NCBI GenBank assembly: GCA_965243695.1
Contig: CBDEWC010000026.1
Span: 161,679-225,678, forward strand
Reading direction: 5' to 3'
Source of the DNA: JAKVCB01 sp965243695
GTDB lineage: Bacteria > Planctomycetota > Planctomycetia > Pirellulales > Lacipirellulaceae
Length of the DNA: 64,000 nt
The number at the start of each line of letters is the position of its first letter. Position 1 is the first letter of the stretch. The translations under genes and the position numbers were made by a program. The notes under the pieces are model-generated. The model did no database searches. It was given only the letters and a program-made list of their open reading frames with translations, and was not told where the DNA came from. Shown one piece after another: positions 9,535 through 19,224 of this stretch.

Positions 9535-9583
9535 CCCGTTGATTGGCGTGGGTCAGTTGGCCGCCCCGCGCCTAATCAACGGG
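9535..9583. terminator. strong hairpin between convergent genes, candidate bidirectional terminator
   Basis: The arms cccgttgatt (9535-9544) and aatcaacggg (9574-9583) are perfectly complementary. Pairing continues outward (ttgcc/ggcaa with one bulged C) and inward (ggcg/cgcc past one bulge). The right arm overlaps the stop codon of the minus-strand BNR_4 gene. There is no long T run, so termination is inferred from stability and position. Confidence 0.45.
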
Positions 9584-10981
9584 CAAGGGCCGCTGGAATT
9601 CGGAGGTCATGTGATACGGCAATTGCCAAACCTGTGTCGCATCCCGGTCCGTGAAATAAAGGCGAGATGGTGAAAACTGGTCAGGGTTGCCATCGGCCCA
9701 GAACGCGTAAAAGTCGGGGTGGGCATTCAAGGGCCGCCTCACATAGGCGTGATTGAGTTCGGAATTGGAAGTCAGTATTTTTACGCGCTCCCAACTCTGG
9801 CCTTGGTCTCGGCTTTCCCACAACGCAACCTCGCCGCCGGTGCCCCAATGTTGGGGGCCTGGTTCCGTCGGACCGAGGATTCGCCACACATCTCCCTCAA
9901 TCCAAAGCTGGCCCACGTCGTAGTTGTGGGTCGATCGGGTCACTTCATGGAAATTCCACGAGGTGCCATCCCAATGGACGATCGTCCAAATTCTCGGTTC
10001 GCCTCCAGGCCCGGGCATGTGATGGGCCGAGGTGAGGACCAGGATCACGGGATTTCCATCGGCGTCGAATTGAATGTCTTTTAGATAGACGAGCCGACCC
10101 TCCGACTCGTAATCCCGGACCAGCGCATTGCATTGTGGATCGGTCAGAGGTGTCTCAATAGGATTGCCGTCAATGGTGCGCCACGTTTCGCCGCAATCAT
10201 CGGTGTAGAGGAAATAAATATTGGTCCGTTTGTCGACCGTACCGACTCCAGGATGGTAGTTAAACGAGACAATGGCTCGCCGGCCGCGACTTTCCACGTT
10301 TTGATAATGACCGACCATTCCCGCGAGCTTCCGGTCTGGTGTCCAGGTGCGCCCGTTCTTGCTGGTATTCCAATACAACTCCCGCCCATTCGTATATTTT
10401 GTAAAGCAGTGCAGAAATCCGCAGCCCTCAATCCAGACCGGCTGAGGGTAGGTGAACTCCTCTTCGGAGATTTGCTCAAAAGCATCGATGTCATACGGCT
10501 TTCGGCTACGATATTTGAACCCAGGCCGACCCCGGCCCCGTCCGCTGACGAATACCCAGATATGACCGTCTCCATCGATGGCCAGCGTTGAGTTGTCGTG
10601 TGGATCGTACACTCCTTGCTTGTCGTGAACGACCACCGGCTGGGGAACCAATCCGGTCGCATGATCGTAGTACCCGATCATGTTGAGCAGGTATTGCTCT
10701 CCCTCTTTGGCGCCGCCATAAACAAAAAACGTCTTGTTCACTTGCGGCGCATGAATGGCAACCGGGCGATGCTTGGCGGTATAGGTCCCTAAGCCGCCTG
10801 AGTACTTGTCTCCATAGTCTCCCACCTGCCCGAGAGAAAACCAAATGCCTTGATAGCCGGCGCAACGTACGTTGGGCGTGACCAAAGGCTCTGCCTGTGC
10901 GCTTGCCAGGTTGGCAGACATAAACAGGAATGCCCAGCATCCGGCAAGCAGCGCGAGCAAGTGTCGGGATCTCGTGGTCAT
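9572..10981 (-). CDS. secreted BNR_4 family beta-propeller protein
   Basis: The 469-residue protein starts at the ATG at 10981; the open frame also has a TTG two codons upstream. It has a signal peptide (LLALLAGCWAFLFMSANLASA). The mature part reads as a seven-bladed propeller of the BNR_4 type: GYQGIWFSLGQ, HAPQVNKTFFVYGG, YDPHDNSTLAIDGDGHIWVFVSGRG, YRSRKPYDI and DDCGETWRTIDG. Some polysaccharide lyases (PL24/25 ulvan lyases) and sialidase-like proteins share this family. A lyase or glycan-binding role is possible but not established. It ends head-to-head with the gene ending at 9436 across a shared hairpin. Confidence 0.75.
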   Translation of the reverse strand: MTTRSRHLLALLAGCWAFLFMSANLASAQAEPLVTPNVRCAGYQGIWFSLGQVGDYGDKYSGGLGTYTAKHRPVAIHAPQVNKTFFVYGGAKEGEQYLLNMIGYYDHATGLVPQPVVVHDKQGVYDPHDNSTLAIDGDGHIWVFVSGRGRGRPGFKYRSRKPYDIDAFEQISEEEFTYPQPVWIEGCGFLHCFTKYTNGRELYWNTSKNGRTWTPDRKLAGMVGHYQNVESRGRRAIVSFNYHPGVGTVDKRTNIYFLYTDDCGETWRTIDGNPIETPLTDPQCNALVRDYESEGRLVYLKDIQFDADGNPVILVLTSAHHMPGPGGEPRIWTIVHWDGTSWNFHEVTRSTHNYDVGQLWIEGDVWRILGPTEPGPQHWGTGGEVALWESRDQGQSWERVKILTSNSELNHAYVRRPLNAHPDFYAFWADGNPDQFSPSRLYFTDRDATQVWQLPYHMTSEFQRPLPVD

Positions 10982-11264
10982 GATCAATGTTCTCTAGGGT
11001 TGTTTTTGGGGCGAGCGTAACCTTATCGTCCTGATATTTCCCAATAAATCGGGTCCCGGCGGGCCTGTCTGATTCCGAAGTTGCGACGCAGCGCTTAAAA
11101 CCCTTCTCCGTCCGTTTTGTTCAATGCTGTTGTTTTGCGGGACCGCCGGCCATGCGCTGGTCAGCTTGTTGCTTGGTGTGATCGAATGGTGCAGCCCAAC
11201 TTACTGGTTTCCGATGATGCGGTAGCCTCCACTTTTTCCGTGGATCCCAAACCAGAAAAATGAT
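10982..11264. other. short intergenic gap, nothing recognised
   Basis: This gap lies between two minus-strand genes. It must contain the leader of the BNR_4 gene. A purine-rich agagaa lies close to its ATG, but no clear -10/-35 pair was found. Confidence 0.4.
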
Positions 11265-14200
11265 CTACGGAGTCGTCTGGCTCACCGCATCAATGGCCTC
11301 CTGTAGGTGTTTTTGATGGGCGCGAAGAAGCGAGGATGCCTTGGCCTGCTTCAGGGCCGGTATGGCACGGACGGCATCAGGTCCCATTCTGCCTAGGCTC
11401 TCGGCAGCCAAATCCGAATTTAAGGGGAATGGATCCTTGAGAGCGAGAATGAGACTGTCTATGGCTGCGGTCCCTATCGAGTCGATCGCGAGTATCGCAC
11501 CACATCGCACGTATGGGTCCTCTGCAGCCAGTTGGTGCTTGAGAGCCTCCAGTGCCGGCTCAGCCTTGGGGCCAAAAATGCCCAGGGCCCGCATTGCCGG
11601 CATTCTCACATCCGGCTGTGGGACCAATCTGGTCAATGCCTCAATGCATTCGGCGGTCTGGTCTGGGGTGAACTCGTCAACTTCCCTAAAGATAATGGCA
11701 CTGGCGGCTGCGCGCTGATCGGCGACACTCGCCCTCTCAAGAGCCCCAATACATTCCTCCAGCGACCGATCGCCAAAAGGCTCGCCTTCCCAGCCACTGG
11801 AAGGGAACTGCCGTGCGGCTGCGCTGATCGGAGGATTGGACTCGCCGGGCGCTGCAGGAAGTTGGGAAATGTAACCGGCCGCAGTCATTCGGAGCTGATG
11901 ATATTCCAGGGGTTCGATCTCTGGGAGGGGGTCCACCCAGTCTAGCTCCCACTGGTATTGAAGCCCGGTCCCATACAGTCCCTGGATCGCAGCCGATTGG
12001 ATGCGATCTTTCAAGTTTGCCATCCAGCGGGCGGCTTCCTCGGCAACGGCCGACGTAGAGCCTGCCGCCGCAACCCTTGTCTCTAGCAATTGCAGATACC
12101 GATAGTCATCAATTCCCTCCCGTCGGCCCTCGTACCCAACCCCCGGCACGGGCCCATCGGGTCCTGCGATGATGTAACCCATGATCTGCGGCTGGGATGC
12201 TTCCTCCTTGTCGGCAAGCCACACCGGATGGGGTGCACCAACTGCGCCATGTTGGTAGCAATACGTATGATTTCCCGCCAGTCCCAGGCCCCAGGTGTAG
12301 AGGCCGGCGTAAAAACGGTTGCTTAGCAGGTTGGTCGAACGAATGCGCGCATCCCAATAGGTCCATACCTGACTGCCTTGCCGGTGCGCTTCGCGCAACA
12401 TTTCCGGCGTGATTTCCCCGCCAATGACGATCCAAATGTCGTGCAGGTGTCCCCAGGCTAGTGCTGGTGCGCCGCTCAATGCCGCGATTCCTCGGCAATC
12501 GGCCACGCGCTTGAATTCAAACACTTCGTCTCGCTGATCCTGAGGCCAACCCCGCAGCGGAGGCTCGTCGCGCATATAGAACAAGAATTCTGGCCAATCA
12601 TTTTTTTTGGACAGGTTCCGCATTGTCTCGGCCACGCGTTGTTTGTTGTCGCTACTAAAGTTGCCCTCCGCGTGCATCGGCATATCCGCGTGGGCCAAAC
12701 CGGCCTTCTGGTACATGGCCATTTGTTCTTCCAGTAGGCGCAGCGGGTCAACGGTTCCATCGGCGTACTCTTGGGGATCCAAGAGTGCCAGCGCGTATCG
12801 CCAACCACCGTACTCTCGCTGCGTGGCCCAGTTTTCCAAGAGAGGCGTTTTGCCCGTGTTTTGGTAACTGTCGGTCCCGAAGAGATGGTAAAAGCTTTTG
12901 ATCTGTACCGAGTTATGCCCGTGAGCGGCCATGTCCTCGGCATACATCTGCTGATACTTTTTTTCGCGGTAAGGGGGCGTGAGTTCCACCGGCACGTCGG
13001 CACCAGCAATCCGTTCGATTCGGTAATAGAAGCTGAAGACTGCCTTGGGTCGTGGTAGATCGAAAGGGTGAACTTCCACGTTGATCGGCACCGTTTTGGG
13101 TGGAACGCCCGGAGCCGAGATGGTGACATGCCCTGAATGGACTCCCGTCGAAACGTTCGGATCGGCCTTGAATGTAATCCAGAAGGCTGACGAGTGGTCC
13201 GGTCGAAGATGACGGATGGTGCCTCCAGGAACCACGTACAGCGGCATCGCTCGGCGTCCATTCGGGTAGTTGGTGTACCACCGGCCCTTGTCGTAAGGTC
13301 GCCACAAGTAGCCCTTGACGTCGTAGTGCAAGTGGCCGCATTCATACGGAATATCGATGTCCACCTCGATTTTCAAGTTGGACAAAGCTTTTGCGCCGGA
13401 GGGAGCGTAGACGCCAATCTGGAGCGGCTCATATTCATTCGCAGACATCTCAACGGTGAGGCGAGTTTCGGTCTCCTGCGGCGTCGGAACATAGTTGGCA
13501 AAACAGGGTTTTGTATAGTCCCGCGCATAGAGGACGAATGGCTGTTTCAGCCGGGCCCCCAAATCGTCCTCGTCGTTGATTTCAGGGGCGATCGACTTCG
13601 AGGGTGGCGTCTCGCTAGAGCGTGATAAAGCAGCCGGTTTCGGTCGTTTTAAGGCTGGCGCTCCCGCTTCGCCCCCTTCACTTGCCAATCTGGAAATTTG
13701 GCCGTCGGTCATGCCAACGTTGTAGAGGCGAAAATCGTCGATCAAAGTTTTGTTAAGCCGCCACTCGCCGCCGTAGGCGGCACTGCCGATCCTGGCGCTT
13801 GTGAGAGTTTGGATTTTGTCAAAAAGTTGGGGCGAGATATCGTTAAGTTTCCCGTCCAAATAGAACTTGGCCCGGTATCGACCTTCTTCGGGGACGATCG
13901 TGTAGGCAATGTGATGCCAATGTTTCTTGTCGGTGCGGCCGCCTCCGAAAAACCCACCGGGACTGCACGCGCGGAAGTCGCCACTCTTGGCTTGGACCCT
14001 AATCGCAAAATCACCCTGCGCGGAACCTGCCGCGAAAAGCCACCCGGGCGAATCGTTGGGAGTCTCGCCATGTACGACCCACATAGAGAATGTGACACCC
14101 GTAGAGCCGGCCACATCGTCCAGTGCCCCATCATCATAGGACAGGTCACTAAAGCCTTCCGGGGCGAAATAGATCGCCTGGCCACTGCCGGCTTGTCCGG

Positions 14201-14420
14201 GAACGAAGGTCACCAGGGTGTTTCCGCCGCCGCCGTTAGGAACGGCCGTGCCAAGGAGGTTTGCCGATGCAGCTCCACCGGCAACGTTGTCGAAGTTTCC
14301 GTCAAAACTGTTATGGATGACCAGGTTGTCCTCCATAAAAACTGTGTCTGCCCTACCTTGGTGGGCCACGCCCAAGAGCATGGCAACCAGCAGAACCGAC
14401 CACCTTAATCGGGCCATCAT
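11265..14420 (-). CDS. secreted LamG / DUF4091 glycosidase-like / HEAT-repeat protein
   Basis: The 1,051-residue protein has a signal peptide (SVLLVAMLLGVAHQGRA). Residues about 30-250 form a LamG/concanavalin-like domain (VIHNSFDGNFDN, GVTFSMWVVHGE, HHIAYTIV, LIDDFRLYN). The centre (about 300-860) is a beta-sandwich plus TIM-barrel region of the DUF4091 glycosidase-like family, ending with the characteristic GRREGIDDYRYLQLLE. The last ~130 residues hold HEAT-like repeats (MRALGIFGPKAEPALEALK, YVRCGAILAIDSIG, AAESLGRMGPDAVRAIPALK). An AAAGG site precedes the ATG pair at 14420/14417. It probably acts on an extracellular glycan. The HEAT tail may mediate partner binding; neither role is demonstrated. 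Confidence 0.8.
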   Translation of the reverse strand: MMARLRWSVLLVAMLLGVAHQGRADTVFMEDNLVIHNSFDGNFDNVAGGAASANLLGTAVPNGGGGNTLVTFVPGQAGSGQAIYFAPEGFSDLSYDDGALDDVAGSTGVTFSMWVVHGETPNDSPGWLFAAGSAQGDFAIRVQAKSGDFRACSPGGFFGGGRTDKKHWHHIAYTIVPEEGRYRAKFYLDGKLNDISPQLFDKIQTLTSARIGSAAYGGEWRLNKTLIDDFRLYNVGMTDGQISRLASEGGEAGAPALKRPKPAALSRSSETPPSKSIAPEINDEDDLGARLKQPFVLYARDYTKPCFANYVPTPQETETRLTVEMSANEYEPLQIGVYAPSGAKALSNLKIEVDIDIPYECGHLHYDVKGYLWRPYDKGRWYTNYPNGRRAMPLYVVPGGTIRHLRPDHSSAFWITFKADPNVSTGVHSGHVTISAPGVPPKTVPINVEVHPFDLPRPKAVFSFYYRIERIAGADVPVELTPPYREKKYQQMYAEDMAAHGHNSVQIKSFYHLFGTDSYQNTGKTPLLENWATQREYGGWRYALALLDPQEYADGTVDPLRLLEEQMAMYQKAGLAHADMPMHAEGNFSSDNKQRVAETMRNLSKKNDWPEFLFYMRDEPPLRGWPQDQRDEVFEFKRVADCRGIAALSGAPALAWGHLHDIWIVIGGEITPEMLREAHRQGSQVWTYWDARIRSTNLLSNRFYAGLYTWGLGLAGNHTYCYQHGAVGAPHPVWLADKEEASQPQIMGYIIAGPDGPVPGVGYEGRREGIDDYRYLQLLETRVAAAGSTSAVAEEAARWMANLKDRIQSAAIQGLYGTGLQYQWELDWVDPLPEIEPLEYHQLRMTAAGYISQLPAAPGESNPPISAAARQFPSSGWEGEPFGDRSLEECIGALERASVADQRAAASAIIFREVDEFTPDQTAECIEALTRLVPQPDVRMPAMRALGIFGPKAEPALEALKHQLAAEDPYVRCGAILAIDSIGTAAIDSLILALKDPFPLNSDLAAESLGRMGPDAVRAIPALKQAKASSLLRAHQKHLQEAIDAVSQTTP

Positions 14421-15030
14421 GGGTTATTCCTTTGAAGGTTGATGTGCGCTTTTTTGATAGGATGCCATCTCCAATGGATGACCTTGGCTAATTTACGGGC
14501 ACGTCGTAGCAATACCGTCGTATTTCGTCACACCTGCTTCGTCGGAAGCGCCAATAATGACGAATGTCGCTTCGAATTTCCCATTTCATTTGCGTTGGTA
14601 ACTGATCCGAGTTGGAACTGTGGAAATTATAACACTTAAGGCCCCCTGGGTGTCTAGCGTCGCGACAATTCTGCCCATTTGCTTGACTGTGGGATCAATT
14701 TGCGGATGACTCTCGCGGAGAATCATAAGCCTGCCGGATTCCCGCAGACTTCCGGCGTGGTGAAGGTGTTTGGGTGCCGCATTCGGTTCGGATCGATCTT
14801 AAGAAGTTCCGCCCGCAGGGATTTTGGCGACCAGCTACGCAGCGAGGAGTAAGCCACCAGGGACAAGTCGGTTCACCGAGTTCAAATCGCGTGCCGGGAT
14901 CGTATCCGGTCGATCCTGTGTATCCTCCCTTTTTCCCAAAGGGGCGCGCGGCAGAGGATTGCTTTTGGAGTGTCGGCTTCTTAAGTTGAAAGTCATGTAG
15001 GAACAGCCACCCTTCGAGCGAGGTCGCAGG
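14421..15030. other. divergent intergenic region, no gene seen
   Basis: This 610-bp stretch separates a minus-strand gene from a plus-strand gene and should contain both promoters. Short open frames here have no plausible product. A T-loop-like string (gttcaaatc) near 14880 lacks the other parts of a tRNA. I see no strong hairpin. Confidence 0.45.
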
Positions 15031-16341
15031 ATGAAGAAATTTACGAGTCGTAGTGCTACGCCGATGGTTCTCTTCGTGTTCGCTAGTGCTTTAAGCTCGT
15101 TGGCGGTGGGTGAAGTGGAACGTGTATCTGGGGTTCCCTTGGACAAGGCCCGCATCTGCGTGACAGGCTACGACCACAATCGGCCCGATCCGTTTCCGGG
15201 ACTGGGTGACTTTATTGGCTGGGTGGGTGGCGTCGAGCGTTTAGCAAACGGCGATTTGTGGTTCGTGCATTCGGCCGGTTACTGGCACGTCTCGTTCGCA
15301 ACGCCTGTCGTGCTCAGCGACGATCTGATTGGGCCGTACGAGAAATCCGGTCTCGATCTGGATTATAAAGCCCCGACGGGCGGACGGATTATGGCTTGCC
15401 GTTCTGCCGACAATGGCAAGACCTGGTCGAAACCCTGTAAAGTGTACGATGGCCCGCTCGACTGCCGGCCCAGTGCCAGCTTTGTGACCGAAAAGGGGAC
15501 GGTGATCGTGATCGTCAACATGCAGGCCTCTTGGTATGGCTTTCCCGAAGCGCCTCCAGGGCACCAGAGGCTCAATACGCGTCAACTGGTGACGCGGTCA
15601 ACCGATCACGGAAAGACGTGGGACGATCCGCAGCCTCTTCGCAGTTCGGGCAACTACTACACACGCGGCCGATCGCGGGGTTTGCAATTGCCGGATGGTG
15701 CTATTCTTTGGGCGTCGTATGACATGAACCAAGGCAGTAGCCTACTAGACGGTACGATTCACCGTTCCCTGGACGACGGCAAGACATGGCAAGTGATCTC
15801 GGTAATTCGCCGTCGCAAACCGGAAGGCGAACACCTGGCTGCTGGGGACCTGGTGATTTCCGAAGACGCGGACGCATTTTTGAAGCTCGGCAATCCCCAG
15901 GGGGACGACTGGCTCAACACAGACGAAGGCGACCTGGGACGGCTCTCCAATGGTCGCCTGGTATTGGTGGTGCGTCCCGACGGGGGAACGCTCGTTTCGG
16001 ATGACGACGGCCTGACGTGGCGCCAAATCGGTAGAGTTGGGCCAGCCTATGTGTACGCGCCCTCTTTGGTCGTGTTGGCCGATGACACCCTCGTACTTAC
16101 GGCTGGCGGCAGTGGTGGGCAGTCTGTCTTTCTGAGTACCGATCGTGGCGCCACCTGGTCAGCGCCGTTTCGAATCGACCCGGACGTCTATGGCTATGGC
16201 AGACTGACACTCCTGGAGGACGAATCCATTTTACTCGCCTACGTCCAGCGTCATGCGGCGCCCCAGCGGTGCATGATGTTGCGATTTAAACTCAATGCGG
16301 GGCGCAACGCCATCGAGTTGCTGCCGATTGCCAGTCGCTAA
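15031..16341 (+). CDS. secreted exo-alpha-sialidase-like BNR protein
   Basis: The 436-residue protein has a signal peptide (about residues 8-27) and five clear Asp-box motifs, S-x-D-x-G-x-T-W: SADNGKTWSKP, STDHGKTWDDP, SLDDGKTWQVI, SDDDGLTWRQI and STDRGATWSAP. These form a six-bladed sialidase-type propeller. True sialidases also need three arginines binding the sialate carboxylate, a Tyr/Glu pair and an Asp acid. Candidates exist (RPSASF, RSRGLQLPDG, YGRLTLLEDESILLAY), but I cannot assign them with certainty. It may equally cleave or bind another sugar. It converges with an aminotransferase gene. Confidence 0.8.
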   Translation: MKKFTSRSATPMVLFVFASALSSLAVGEVERVSGVPLDKARICVTGYDHNRPDPFPGLGDFIGWVGGVERLANGDLWFVHSAGYWHVSFATPVVLSDDLIGPYEKSGLDLDYKAPTGGRIMACRSADNGKTWSKPCKVYDGPLDCRPSASFVTEKGTVIVIVNMQASWYGFPEAPPGHQRLNTRQLVTRSTDHGKTWDDPQPLRSSGNYYTRGRSRGLQLPDGAILWASYDMNQGSSLLDGTIHRSLDDGKTWQVISVIRRRKPEGEHLAAGDLVISEDADAFLKLGNPQGDDWLNTDEGDLGRLSNGRLVLVVRPDGGTLVSDDDGLTWRQIGRVGPAYVYAPSLVVLADDTLVLTAGGSGGQSVFLSTDRGATWSAPFRIDPDVYGYGRLTLLEDESILLAYVQRHAAPQRCMMLRFKLNAGRNAIELLPIASR

Positions 16342-16369
16342 AGCTCTCCGAGGGAGTCCTTCTTTGGCC

Positions 16370-17719
16370 TTAGCCAAAGGCGGCCACTTCCTCCAGTGCG
16401 GCCTTCAGGCTAGAGTCGACCAGTTCCACCAGCTGATCAATGTCTTCTTTCGAGGCAATGAGGGCCGGTGCCAAGGCAAACCAGCTGGGGTCGATACGCA
16501 TAATAAGCCCGTTTTTTAGGGCCGTCTTTTTCAGCGCGTGGCCAAGTTCCGGATAGGGCTCCATGCTCTCGGGGTCTTTGACCAGTTCCACACCGCGCAA
16601 CAGGCCCCGGCCACGCACTTCGCGTACCACGCCATACTTCTTGAGCCCTTCGAGCTTTTCGGCCAGGTAGTTTCCTGACTCAAGTGCCCGGGCCGTAAGA
16701 TTGTGCTCGACAATCTCATCGATCACTGCCAGCCCCACGGCACAGCCCAGCGGATTGCTGGCATAGGTATGCCCGTGGGCAAAGTTTACCTGGTCTTCCG
16801 GGCTGCCACGAAACGCCTCGGCCATATCTTCCCGGGCGATCATCGCACCCAGCGGCATACAGCCACTTGAGAGCGCCTTGCCGCCGCAAATGATGTCGGG
16901 AGTCACGCCAAAACTTTGCGCTGCAAACATCTGGCCGGTTCGGCCCCATGCTGTGATGATCTCGTCGAAAATCAATAACACGTTGTGGCGGTCGCAGATC
17001 TCCCGAAGGATTTCAAAATACTCCGTGGTTGGCGTAATAATGCCCCCCGTATTACCAATCGGCTCAACGATGATGGCGGCAACCGTGTCTGGATCTTCGT
17101 GGACAATGGCGTCTTCGAACAATTGCGCGCAAAACCGGTTGCATTCTTCCCAGGAAGGAAACCGATCTCTCATGGTGGTCGGTGGATAGACTTTCACAAA
17201 GCCGGCCATCTGGGGTTCGAAGGGCGATTTGCGTTTTCCCGTGCCACTGGCTCCCATCGCACCAAAGGTCCCTCCGTGGTAACCCTGGTAACGGGAGATA
17301 AATTTGTACTTGCCCGGCTGGCCGACCTGCTTGTGGTATTGACGGGCAAACTTCATTGCCGCTTCCATTGACTCGGAGCCGCCGCTGAAAGTTTTGGCAA
17401 AGTTAAGCGTACCGGGGGTCACCTGTCCGATTCGTTCCACGAAATCGAGGGCAACGTCCGACGGCCCGTGCATGGGGGTTGCCAGGCTCATTCGATCCAG
17501 CTGCTGCTTTAAAGCTTCCACAACCCGCGGATGGCCATGCCCCAGGACGGCGACAAAAATACCGCCGATAGCGTCAAAGTAACGTTTGCCTTCTGTGTCC
17601 CAGTAATAGAGGCCCGAAGCGCGCGAAAGAATCAGCGGGTTCTCTAAAAAGGCCTCGTTCGACTGGTAGTCCAGAAAAGAAAGATTAAGCAGCTTTTTTT
17701 GTCGGTCGGTGAGTTGCAT
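16370..17719 (-). CDS. class III PLP-dependent aminotransferase
   Basis: The 449-residue cytosolic enzyme is a full-length fold-type I, class III aminotransferase. It has an N-terminal YYWDTEGKRYFDAIGG, cofactor-phosphate residues in FSGGSESMEAAMKFAR (about 111-126), the PLP-ring Asp252 in LLIFDEIITAWGRTG, and the Schiff-base Lys281 in DIICGGKALSSGCMPLGA. The family includes 4-aminobutyrate, acetylornithine, taurine-pyruvate and beta-alanine-pyruvate aminotransferases. The substrate cannot be chosen from sequence. Its neighbours suggest amino-acid or amino-sugar catabolism. A 7-bp-arm hairpin (16362-16379) covers the stop codon. Confidence 0.85.
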   Translation of the reverse strand: MQLTDRQKKLLNLSFLDYQSNEAFLENPLILSRASGLYYWDTEGKRYFDAIGGIFVAVLGHGHPRVVEALKQQLDRMSLATPMHGPSDVALDFVERIGQVTPGTLNFAKTFSGGSESMEAAMKFARQYHKQVGQPGKYKFISRYQGYHGGTFGAMGASGTGKRKSPFEPQMAGFVKVYPPTTMRDRFPSWEECNRFCAQLFEDAIVHEDPDTVAAIIVEPIGNTGGIITPTTEYFEILREICDRHNVLLIFDEIITAWGRTGQMFAAQSFGVTPDIICGGKALSSGCMPLGAMIAREDMAEAFRGSPEDQVNFAHGHTYASNPLGCAVGLAVIDEIVEHNLTARALESGNYLAEKLEGLKKYGVVREVRGRGLLRGVELVKDPESMEPYPELGHALKKTALKNGLIMRIDPSWFALAPALIASKEDIDQLVELVDSSLKAALEEVAAFG

Positions 17720-17827
17720 CGTGTGGCTTTTAACTAAAGAGTAGGTGAAGGCTTGCTCGAACGGGTTATCCTAGCGAGTGCGGTCAGGTCGCTACAGGTG
17801 GGAACGATAGGCGCCTTTTAAAAGCGG

Positions 17828-19207
17828 TTAACCATGCTCCCTTAGCCGAAGTATCTGGGTTGCCATCGCTTCGGTCAATTCCTCCAGCGCACCCCGGTCA
17901 AACGGCGTTTGCCAGACTTGGTAAATATCGTTGTCGTAATCCTCCTCCGGGGGAAGGTAGCCAATGGACCCGTTGATTAAATTCAAACAAATCACGGCAA
18001 AACCGGGAAACCGCTGGCGCAACTGTTGTTGCAAACCGGAATACGCCTCGGTCATCGCGCCCACCCACACCGAGTCGCCAGCCAGCCACAGCCAGACAGG
18101 CATGTCGTAGGTCCGGCCATCTCCCAAAGTTCGACGAATCGCCAGCTTCCGAAACAGGCGTTCCTTGATCGCCCGGTCCCGGCACGTGGAAATTTCTTCC
18201 TGGAGCGAGCCGATCGTCGGCCAGTCTTTCAGGGGCAGTGGAACCCACTCTGTTTTTGCCACAATCGTATCGGGCACCTTCCGTGGGTGATGCTTCCAAA
18301 TCGCCAGGGGGGCTCCCGATTCGACGACGCCCGTGAAGGTGAGCGCTGTTTTGGGAGGATGCATATCGGCAAGCGTAGCCAGGACTGAGTGGCCAAGCTG
18401 CGCGCCATGTTGATCGGCGATCGCCGGTTCACCCACATATTGATAGCGAGGCGCCAACTCACCCGAAGCGCCCTGCAAAAACAGGGCGATCCCGCCCGTT
18501 TCTTTCTCAACCGTTTCCCGCATCGCACCGACGAAATCGGGCGAGATTGCCCGATTGTCAAAGGCCAAGGTGGTCGGATGGCAGGCGTAATTGACCAGGA
18601 CTCCGCGAACGGTGCCCTTAGAATCGGTCACCCTCCCTACCAGCAACGTGGAGTCTGCCGTGTTTTTCGGATTGAAGCCAATGATCTGCCGAGAGGATTC
18701 CGGTGCAGGGTCCACCAGGTCGCGATTGTGAGCCAATTGGCAACTTCCCTGATGCCATTCCAACACCGACGGCTCGCATCCGGAAGTGGCCTCTTCGACC
18801 AGTTGGACAGCGCCCTCTTGAATCGATTCCAGCCATGGACCCAGCAGTTCACCACCGGGTAGATCCGCATCTGGTTCCATCAGTGGCGGTGACGCATGCG
18901 AGTGGGTTACGGAGAATATCAGCGACTCGGCAGAAAGGCCTGTGGCCTCGAGCAAGCGGGCCTGAAACGACTCCCAGGTTTCCAGGCTTCGCCACCAGCT
19001 CAGATCTCCTTCGATAAAAACCAATCGCTCGGTGGTATCCGGATTTGCCAAAACCATCGCCGTTAAATTCAGTGGCCGGTGAATCGACTCCGCACAGTCA
19101 TGTTTGGCAGCGCCCCAGTTGCGCGCATAAATGCCAACCGGTGGCGTGATGTCTACCCTTGCAAAGCCAATTTTCCCAGCAAACCCAGGGTGAAAGTCGG
19201 GTTCCAT
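17828..19207 (-). CDS. neutral ceramidase-like hydrolase
   Basis: The 459-residue protein matches the N-terminal catalytic region of neutral/alkaline ceramidases. It begins IGFARVDITPPVGIY, has a zinc-site-like FSVTHSHASPP, a second LVNYACHPTTLAFDNRAISPDFVGAMRE, and LFLQGASGELAPRYQYVG, and ends in a GYLPPEEDYDNDIY-like segment. Known ceramidases are longer, secreted and carry a C-terminal domain. This one has no signal peptide and lacks that domain. Planctomycetes carry many such proteins of unknown substrate, so an amidase on another N-acyl compound is equally likely. An AAAGG site lies 8 bp before the ATG. Confidence 0.75.
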   Translation of the reverse strand: MEPDFHPGFAGKIGFARVDITPPVGIYARNWGAAKHDCAESIHRPLNLTAMVLANPDTTERLVFIEGDLSWWRSLETWESFQARLLEATGLSAESLIFSVTHSHASPPLMEPDADLPGGELLGPWLESIQEGAVQLVEEATSGCEPSVLEWHQGSCQLAHNRDLVDPAPESSRQIIGFNPKNTADSTLLVGRVTDSKGTVRGVLVNYACHPTTLAFDNRAISPDFVGAMRETVEKETGGIALFLQGASGELAPRYQYVGEPAIADQHGAQLGHSVLATLADMHPPKTALTFTGVVESGAPLAIWKHHPRKVPDTIVAKTEWVPLPLKDWPTIGSLQEEISTCRDRAIKERLFRKLAIRRTLGDGRTYDMPVWLWLAGDSVWVGAMTEAYSGLQQQLRQRFPGFAVICLNLINGSIGYLPPEEDYDNDIYQVWQTPFDRGALEELTEAMATQILRLREHG

Positions 19208-19224
19208 GGAGAAGGCCTTTCGAG

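Noticed and set aside
14835..14905. A tRNA-like T-loop string (gttcaaatc)
   Set aside because: No matching acceptor stem, D-arm or anticodon arm could be built around it.
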